A stretch of 64,000 bases of DNA, taken from contig NC_008699.1 of assembly GCF_000015265.1 (NCBI RefSeq), positions 4,464,001 to 4,528,000 of the forward strand, written 5' to 3'. The DNA comes from Nocardioides sp. JS614. GTDB lineage: Bacteria; Actinomycetota; Actinomycetes; Propionibacteriales; Nocardioidaceae. Below, piece after piece: positions 58,673 through 64,000 of the stretch; position 1 is the first letter of the stretch, and the number at the start of each line of letters is the position of its first letter. Under the pieces are notes generated by a model. It was not told the DNA's origin. It ran no database searches and was given only the letters and a program-made list of their open reading frames with translations. The position numbers were made by a program, and so were the translations under genes.

Positions 58673-59073
58673 CAGTCCCGACGCAGCTTGCGGCGCCGCG
58701 GCCCGCCGTCGGCGACGTCGGCCTCGCTGACGCCGACGTAGACCTCCCCGTCCTCCTCGCGGACCGGGTAGACCCGGATCGATACCGTGGCCGGCGGGTA
58801 GATCGGGTCGCCGCTCTCCAGGTCGAAGACGCTGCCGTGGCACGAGCACCGGATGCCGTCGTCGACGAGCTTGCCGCTGCTGAGCAGGCAGTCCAGGTGC
58901 GTGCAGTAGTTGCTGGTCGCGTGGACCTGGCCGCGCAGCCGGGCGATCGCGCACTCCAGCTCGCCGACGTAGAAGCGCCGTACGTAGCCCTCGGGCACCT
59001 GCCCCGACCGCGCGACACGGTGGAAGACGACCTCCTCGCTGGGCACGTCGGTCTGGTCGACTGATTCGGTCAT
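58672..59073 (-). CDS. Rieske [2Fe-2S] ferredoxin 1
   Basis: The 133-residue protein carries a Rieske cluster site with Cys57-x-His59 (CTHL) and Cys76-x2-His79 (CSCHGS) and a basic C-terminal tail (GPRRRKLRRD). It is soluble and of ferredoxin size, so it probably carries electrons to or from an enzyme in the operon. It lies 10 bases after the aldehyde dehydrogenase gene and overlaps the GGT gene. Confidence 0.9.
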   Translation of the reverse strand: MTESVDQTDVPSEEVVFHRVARSGQVPEGYVRRFYVGELECAIARLRGQVHATSNYCTHLDCLLSSGKLVDDGIRCSCHGSVFDLESGDPIYPPATVSIRVYPVREEDGEVYVGVSEADVADGGPRRRKLRRD

Positions 59074-59083
59074 CGCTGCATCC

Positions 59084-60529
59084 TCACGCTGAGAAGTACG
59101 TCGTCTTGTCGTGGGTGTAGAACGCCATCATCGAGGCGCCGGCCTGCTCCTTGTGCGTCTGCGTGCTCGACCTCCCCATCCCGCCGAACGGCGCGTTCAT
59201 CGCCATCCCGGTGGTCGGCTGGTTGACCTTGACCAATCCGGTCCGCGCATCGCGGGCGAACGCCATCGCGGTCGCCATGCTCGTCGTGACGATGCCCGAG
59301 GAGAGCCCGTACGGCGTGCCGTTGACGACCTCGACCGCCTCGTCGTACCCGCCCACGGTGAGGAAGGAGAGGATCGGGCCGAAGATCTCCTCCTGGGCCA
59401 GGCGGCTGTCGGGCCGCACGCCGGAGAAGATCGCGGGACGGGCGAAGAAGCCGCCGTCCGGGTCGGCGCCGTACCGCGGGGTCTCGAGCATGGCGTCGCT
59501 CCCCCGCCCCCAGGCCAGGTAGGAGTGGTACTTCGCGAGCTGCGCCTCGGTCGCCAGCGGCCCCATGGTCACGCCGTCGTCGAGACCGTTGCCGAGCACG
59601 GCGTCGCGGGCGGCCTCCATCACCCGGTCGAGCAGGCCGCCGAGCACGCTCTCGTAGACGACGACCCGGGAGGTCCCGGTGCACGCCTGGCCGCTGAGCC
59701 CGAACGCGCCGCGGACGACGATGGCGGCGGCCTTGTCGAGGTCGGCGTCGTCGCAGACGACGACCGCGTTCTTGCCGCCCATCTCCAGCTGGCAGCGCAC
59801 CCACGGCGGCACGTTCGCGTGGATCGCCTCGCCGACCGCCGTCGAGCCGGTGAACGTGACCGCGTCGATCCGGGTGTCGGACACCAGGGCCTTGCCCACC
59901 TCGCCGTGACCGTGCACCAGGGCCAGCGCGCCGCCGGGGACACCGGCCTCGACGAGGGCCTCGACCAGCCGCTGCCCGAGGAGCGGGGTGACCTCGCTGG
60001 GCTTGAACACGACGCCGTTGCCGGCGGCGAGCGCGGGGCCGAGCTTGCGGGAGGGGATGTTGAGCGGGAAGTTCCACGGCGTGATCGCCGCGACCACGCC
60101 GACCGGCTCCCGCAGGGTCAGCACCATGCTCCCGTCCCCGGTCGGGAACGTCTCGCCGGTCAGCCGCTGGGCCTCGCCGGCGTAGAACCGGAGGTTCTGT
60201 GGCGCCCGGCGCACCTCCATCCGGGCCTCGGCCCGGGTCTTGCCCTCCTCGCGGACCAGCTCGGCCACCAGGGTGTCGGCCCGCTGCTCGAGCTGGTCGG
60301 CGGCCCGGCACAGCACGTCCGCGCGCACCTCGGGCGCGAGCTCGGCCCACTCGCGGTAGTGGGTCGCGACGTGCCCGACGGCCTGGTCGACGTCGGTCGC
60401 GTCGGAGTCGGGCGCGACCGAGACGACGTCGGCGGGGTCGGCGGGGTTGCGGCGCTCGAAGGTGCGCCCGCCCGAGGCGCCCACCCAGTGCCCGCCGACG
60501 AAGTTGCCCCGCAGCTCCGGTTCACTCAT
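59084..60529 (-). CDS. NAD(P)-dependent aldehyde dehydrogenase
   Basis: The 481-residue ALDH has the general-base Glu in LEMGGKNAVVV, the catalytic Cys in GLSGQACTGTSR and the coenzyme loop FTGSTAVGEAI. The sequence style is of semialdehyde/ketoglutarate-semialdehyde dehydrogenases, but the substrate is open. The start overlaps the reductase stop by 8 bases. It probably oxidises an aldehyde formed by the HDO step. Confidence 0.93.
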   Translation of the reverse strand: MSEPELRGNFVGGHWVGASGGRTFERRNPADPADVVSVAPDSDATDVDQAVGHVATHYREWAELAPEVRADVLCRAADQLEQRADTLVAELVREEGKTRAEARMEVRRAPQNLRFYAGEAQRLTGETFPTGDGSMVLTLREPVGVVAAITPWNFPLNIPSRKLGPALAAGNGVVFKPSEVTPLLGQRLVEALVEAGVPGGALALVHGHGEVGKALVSDTRIDAVTFTGSTAVGEAIHANVPPWVRCQLEMGGKNAVVVCDDADLDKAAAIVVRGAFGLSGQACTGTSRVVVYESVLGGLLDRVMEAARDAVLGNGLDDGVTMGPLATEAQLAKYHSYLAWGRGSDAMLETPRYGADPDGGFFARPAIFSGVRPDSRLAQEEIFGPILSFLTVGGYDEAVEVVNGTPYGLSSGIVTTSMATAMAFARDARTGLVKVNQPTTGMAMNAPFGGMGRSSTQTHKEQAGASMMAFYTHDKTTYFSA

Positions 60530-61733
60530 CGAAGGCCTCCATCAGGTCGGCGTCGGGGTCGGCGAGCGTCCCCGGCGGTACGGCGATCCCGAGCGCGATC
60601 AGCTCGCGAGCGACGGCGACGTCCTCGCCCTGGTTCAGGGCGAAGGCGGCGCGCACCCGGCCCTCGCGGAGGAAGAAGGCCGACCAGCTCTCGGACTCGG
60701 GGTCCCCGCGGGTGACGACCTGGTCCGCGCCCTCGGCGTGGCCGACGAACTGCAGGTTCGCGCCGTACTGGTCGGACCAGAACCAGTGCGGGTCGTCGAA
60801 GACGGTGCTCCGGCCGAGCAGGTTGTCGGCCGCCACCGCGGCCTGCCGGCTGGCGTTGTCGAAGTGCTCGACGCGCATCCGGGTCCCGAACAGCGGGTGG
60901 TGGTGGTTGGCGACGTCGCCAGCGGCGAAGACGTTCGGCAGGCTCGTGCGGCAGTGCTCGTCCACCAGGATCCCGTTGCCGGTCTCGATGCCCGAGTCCC
61001 GGGCGACCTCGTCGTTGGGCACCATGCCGATCCCGACCAGCACGCAGTCACCGGCGACGGTGCCGGTCGAGGTCTCCACGACCACCTCGTCGCCCTCCTG
61101 CCGCACCCGCCCGACCGCAGCGTCGAGCCGGAGGTCGACGCCCGCGGCGACCTGCAGCCGGCCGCAGCGGGCGCCGAGCTCCGCGCCGAGTGCGCGTCCC
61201 ATCGGCACCGGGGCCGCCTCGAGCACGGTCACGTGCAGCCCGCGGGCCAGCGCGGTCGAGGCGACCTCGGCGCCGACGAACCCGCCGCCGACGACGACCA
61301 GGCGGCCGCCCGGCGTCATCAGGTCGTCGAGGGCGTCGGCGTCCGCGCGGGTGCGCAGGTAGCGCACCCGGTCGCCGTCGGCGTCGGCGAGCCGCCGCGG
61401 GCGGCCGCCCGTGGCGATCAGCACCCGGTCCGCGGGCAGCGTCGTACCGTCGTCGAGGAGCACGCCGGCGTCGGCGGCGCTGATCTTCAGGGCTCGGGCG
61501 CCGGTGCGCACCTCGACGTCGTTCTCCTCGGTCCAGGTCTCGGGGAGCAGGTCGAGCCCGGAGGCGTCACCGGTCGCGAGGTACTCCTTCGAGAGCGGCG
61601 GGCGCTGGTAGGGCCGCAGCGGCTCCTCGCCCACCAGGACGATCCGCCCGGCGTGACCCTTGCGGCGCAGGGCGCGCGTGGCGACCGCGCCGGCCTGGCC
61701 GCCGCCGATGATGACCACCGTGGGGTCGCTCAT
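60522..61733 (-). CDS. FAD-dependent ferredoxin reductase
   Basis: The 403-residue reductase is of the type that feeds Rieske ferredoxins in oxygenase systems. It has an FAD-binding GGGQAGAVATRALR at the start, an NAD(P)H-binding VVVGGGFVGAEVASTALARG in the middle, and the FAAGDVAN motif. ATG at 61733 overlaps the preceding Rieske stop (ATGA). It pairs naturally with the ferredoxin encoded just before it. Confidence 0.93.
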   Translation of the reverse strand: MSDPTVVIIGGGQAGAVATRALRRKGHAGRIVLVGEEPLRPYQRPPLSKEYLATGDASGLDLLPETWTEENDVEVRTGARALKISAADAGVLLDDGTTLPADRVLIATGGRPRRLADADGDRVRYLRTRADADALDDLMTPGGRLVVVGGGFVGAEVASTALARGLHVTVLEAAPVPMGRALGAELGARCGRLQVAAGVDLRLDAAVGRVRQEGDEVVVETSTGTVAGDCVLVGIGMVPNDEVARDSGIETGNGILVDEHCRTSLPNVFAAGDVANHHHPLFGTRMRVEHFDNASRQAAVAADNLLGRSTVFDDPHWFWSDQYGANLQFVGHAEGADQVVTRGDPESESWSAFFLREGRVRAAFALNQGEDVAVARELIALGIAVPPGTLADPDADLMEAFDE

Positions 61734-62056
61734 CGGGTCACCACCGAGGTCTCGAGGGCGACCGAGATCGTCCCGTCCTCCGCCACCCGCACCGGGTACG
61801 TCGGCTGGCAGCCGTCCTGGCCGTCGGGCTCCCCCGACGCAGGGTCGAACTTCCACTGGTGGCCCGGGCAGACGACCTTGCCGAACAGGACGGCGCCCTT
61901 GCTCAGCTGCCGCTGCTCGTGGATGCAGGTGTCGTGCAGCGCGTAGACGTGGCCGCGGATGTAGAACAGCGCGATCGTCGTGCCGTCGACCTCGACGGCC
62001 GTCTTCTTGCGTGCTTCCAGGTCCTTGACGCTCGCCACCGGGTGCCAGCTGGTCAC
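61730..62056 (-). CDS. Rieske [2Fe-2S] ferredoxin 2
   Basis: The 108-residue ferredoxin has cluster ligands Cys44-x-His46 (CIH) and Cys63-x2-His66 (CPGH), as in the small ferredoxins of dioxygenase systems. GTG at 62056 follows GGGAG. It is coupled to the reductase gene, and the HDO gene lies upstream across a hairpin. The expected flow is NAD(P)H to reductase to this ferredoxin to the HDO enzyme. Confidence 0.9.
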   Translation of the reverse strand: MTSWHPVASVKDLEARKKTAVEVDGTTIALFYIRGHVYALHDTCIHEQRQLSKGAVLFGKVVCPGHQWKFDPASGEPDGQDGCQPTYPVRVAEDGTISVALETSVVTR

Positions 62057-62123
62057 CGACAGCTCCCTTCGATCATCGGGCCTCGTGCTGGGCCCCGTGT
62101 TGTGGGCCTCGTGGTCCGGGCAG

Positions 62124-62172
62124 CCGGTGCCGGGTGGTCGCCGCCGCGCTGCGACGTCCACCCGGCACCCGG
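62124..62172 (-). promoter_or_regulatory. Hairpin between HDO and Rieske genes
   Basis: CCGGTGCCGGGTGG pairs with CCACCCGGCACCCGG around a 20-base loop, right after the HDO stop. It could be a partial terminator that makes the HDO transcript more abundant than the rest, or a transcript-stabilising 3' structure. Confidence 0.55.
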
Positions 62173-62186
62173 TTCGGGTCAGTCGG

Positions 62187-62951
62187 TCAGGCCGACCCGA
62201 GCAGCTCGTCGACCATCACGACCTCGGACTCCTCGGCCCGGCGCGGGTCCAGGTCGGGGGCGACGTAGGTGTCGTAGAGCGCCCGCGTGTAGCTGAACCG
62301 CATCTCGGCACCCCAGCGCACGTACTGCAGGCAGCGCTGCTGGAGCTCCGGGGTGTCCGCGCACTCGAGGACGATCTGGTACCCGCGCTCGCCGTGGACC
62401 TCGTCGGAGGTGATGTGCAGGTCGAAGAACTCGATCTCGTCCTCGGTGAACCGGTAGGTCTCGCGCAGCGGCACGATCTGCTTCTTGTAGATCTGCGGCA
62501 CCTGGGACTCCAGCCCGACCACCAGCGCTGCAGTGGCCACGGCGAAGTGCTCGCGCATCGAGGTCGCGTAGCACCACGCCTGCAGGCCCCGGGTCACGGC
62601 GTTGGCGTTGTTGGGGTTCTCGATCGCCGCCCGGGTGGTGCCGCAGGCCTCACCGAATCGGATCAGCAGGTCGGTGTGTCGGATGTCGGCGAGCTCCTCC
62701 TCGTACATGTTCTGGAGCAGGAAGTCCTTGGCGTCGGTGAAGTGGTCCGGGGTGTTGCCGTAGATGTAGCCCAGGTAGTCGGCGAACGGCCCGACGTAGT
62801 GGTAGTGGTTCTCCGCCCAGCGGGCGAAGTGGTGACGCTGGAGCTTGCCGTCGGCCCAGGCCTGGCTGAAGGAGGCGTTCGAGGCCTCCCGGCCCTTGAT
62901 GGCGTCCTGGAGTGCCACCCGGAACTCGTCGTGCGAGAGAAGTTCGGTCAT
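62187..62951 (-). CDS. Haem-oxygenase-like diiron oxidase (HDO / CADD-PqqC-like)
   Basis: This 254-residue all-helical protein belongs to the TenA/PqqC/CADD superfamily. The six metal ligands of the diiron HDO group are all present: Glu85-x6-His92, Glu148, and His179-x3-Asp183-x2-His186 (DLHITSDEVH). Known HDOs (UndA, BesC, SznF, CADD) use O2 for C-C cleavage, N-oxygenation or similar. It is first in an operon with a Rieske ferredoxin, reductase and aldehyde dehydrogenase. TenA and true PqqC lack this full ligand set, so an oxidase is favoured. The substrate is unknown. Confidence 0.85.
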   Translation of the reverse strand: MTELLSHDEFRVALQDAIKGREASNASFSQAWADGKLQRHHFARWAENHYHYVGPFADYLGYIYGNTPDHFTDAKDFLLQNMYEEELADIRHTDLLIRFGEACGTTRAAIENPNNANAVTRGLQAWCYATSMREHFAVATAALVVGLESQVPQIYKKQIVPLRETYRFTEDEIEFFDLHITSDEVHGERGYQIVLECADTPELQQRCLQYVRWGAEMRFSYTRALYDTYVAPDLDPRRAEESEVVMVDELLGSA

Positions 62952-63090
62952 CTCGGCGTGCCTTTCTCAGTCCTGTCTCGGTCCCGGCGCCGGCGCTCGG
63001 GCCGGGGTGCCGGGGGACGGCTGGTGTGCGGGGAGTGCCACCGTAGGAAGACCGACCCCGACCAGGCCATGTACGTCGTGCACATGTTCC

Positions 63091-63107
63091 AGCCCGAATT
63101 TCGGGCT
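63091..63107. promoter_or_regulatory. Inverted repeat in the HDO/DUF1275 divergent promoter
   Basis: AGCCCGA-ATT-TCGGGCT is a perfect 7-bp inverted repeat, extendable by flanking C/G, between divergent gene starts at 62951 and 63153. It is a candidate operator. Confidence 0.45.
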
Positions 63108-63152
63108 GCTTGGCCAGGGCGGCGGCGCCCGGCCGCTGGCACAGTCCGCGGG

Positions 63153-63893
63153 GTGACCCCGCCCTCTCCCGTCCTGCGGCCCAGCCGGATCCCGACCGCC
63201 GAGACCCTCACGCCGCGGACGCTGCGCGATCTCCTGGTGGTGGTGCTGGCCGTCACCAGCGGGGCGACCGACGCGATCGGCTTCCTCGCCCTGGGCAGCG
63301 CCTTCACCAGCGTGATGACCGGCAACCTGGTGCTCACCGGCATCGCGGTCGCCGACACCGACCTGACCGCGCTGGCCCTGACCCTGACGGCCATCGGCAG
63401 CTTCGTGCTCGGCGCCGCCCTCGGCGCCCGGACGGCCGGTACGGCGGCGTCCGGCGACCCGGTCTGGCCCCGCGCCGTGACCGTCGCGCTCACCGCCGAG
63501 CTGGCGCTGCTCACCGGCTTCGCCGCGGGGTGGTGGGCGCTGGGCAGCGAGCCGCCCGAGGTCGCCTTCCTGCCCCTGCTCGGGCTCAACGCCGCCGCCC
63601 TCGGGCTCCAGAGCAGCGCGATCCAGCGGTTCGGGGTGTCCGGCCTGTCGACGACGTACCTGACCGGCACCCTCACCGCCGTGGTGATCCGGCTGGTCTC
63701 CGGACGCCCGCTGCGCGAGGTGGCGCACTCGCTCTGGATCCTGCTCGGCCTGGTCGCCGGCGCCGCCACCGCGACCCTGCTCGTGGCCACGGCACCGGTC
63801 GCCGTTCCGGCGCTCCAGCTGGGGACCCTCGCCCTGGTGCTCGCCGTCGCCCGGCGGTCCGCCCGCCTGCGCCTGGTTGTCGACGCAGGCTGA
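63153..63893 (+). CDS. DUF1275 (YoaK-like) membrane protein
   Basis: The 246-residue protein has six helices and the family opening VTSGATDAIGFLALGSAFTSVMTGNLVL, then GLQSSAIQRFGVSGLSTTYLTGTL. DUF1275 proteins are widespread membrane proteins with no settled function. The start is GTG at 63153. It is divergent from the HDO operon. The last 107 bases of the window (63894-64000) contain no gene that can be supported. Confidence 0.85.
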   Translation: MTPPSPVLRPSRIPTAETLTPRTLRDLLVVVLAVTSGATDAIGFLALGSAFTSVMTGNLVLTGIAVADTDLTALALTLTAIGSFVLGAALGARTAGTAASGDPVWPRAVTVALTAELALLTGFAAGWWALGSEPPEVAFLPLLGLNAAALGLQSSAIQRFGVSGLSTTYLTGTLTAVVIRLVSGRPLREVAHSLWILLGLVAGAATATLLVATAPVAVPALQLGTLALVLAVARRSARLRLVVDAG

Positions 63894-64000
63894 CCGGAAA
63901 CCGGTCTACTCCAGTCGCGGGCTTTGACCGGAAACAGGTGCGCGCGAACGCCCGGTGCCCCTAACCTCTCGGACTGTTGAACCGTCGGTGACCCGAGACG

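Overview
The window is high-GC actinobacterial chromosome, most like a Nocardioides-type member of the Propionibacteriales. Evidence: codons ending almost always in G or C, a mycothiol acetyltransferase (MshD), an orphan GlnR-type regulator, PucR- and CsoR-type regulators, a GTTCACC-type PHO box, and several families of short dispersed intergenic repeats. No rRNA, prophage, CRISPR array or complete insertion sequence is seen. One tRNA-Lys (anticodon TTT) is present. The species assignment is inference.

Layout. 1-2.9 kb: the edge of a polysaccharide-type region (partial TylF-like methyltransferase, DUF4012 protein, small secreted protein), with visibly more A/T in its codons. 3-14.9 kb: housekeeping genes and small modules: BKACE enzyme, D-aminoacyl-tRNA deacylase, a sulfurtransferase operon with a short leader peptide, VanZ, an HspR-like/Hsp20 pair with palindromes between them, a SipW/TasA-like export island, MoaD and GlnR. 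14.5-23.4 kb: two MMPL exporters, a PAP2 membrane enzyme and two paralogous TetR regulators that appear to share one operator type. 23.5-31.2 kb: mshD, ygfZ-fur, nitrobindin, DsrE, an 823-residue Ala/Glu coiled-coil protein and an AbiEi/nuclease-like orphan. 31.3-41.5 kb: phosphate block: polyphosphate kinase, DUF47-Pit, pstSCAB behind a PHO box, and a Nudix-SixA protein. The sulfurtransferase/thioredoxin, GlnR, MshD, nitrobindin and PstB genes recall the Mycobacterium tuberculosis Rv0811c-Rv0821c neighbourhood, here spread out by insertions. 42-45 kb: a second AbiEi-like gene bracketed by palindromic repeats, CsoR and CspA.

45.4-63.9 kb is a catabolic region. A molybdenum hydroxylase (FAD, 2Fe-2S and Mo subunits) is translationally coupled to a barbiturase/cyanuric acid hydrolase-family enzyme, suggesting oxidative pyrimidine or related N-heterocycle breakdown. 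Two transporters and a PucR regulator follow. Next is a tightly overlapped operon: a haem-oxygenase-like diiron oxidase (HDO) with all six metal ligands, a Rieske ferredoxin, an FAD ferredoxin reductase, an aldehyde dehydrogenase, a second Rieske protein, a gamma-glutamyltransferase-family protein and a RidA protein. A 169-bp element with near-perfect terminal inverted repeats separates the last two.

The most novel items are the HDO operon with its own apparent electron-transfer chain, the four-copy 63-65 bp palindrome family, the inverted-repeat element that seems to have replaced the 5' end of ridA, and the TetR/MMPL operator network.
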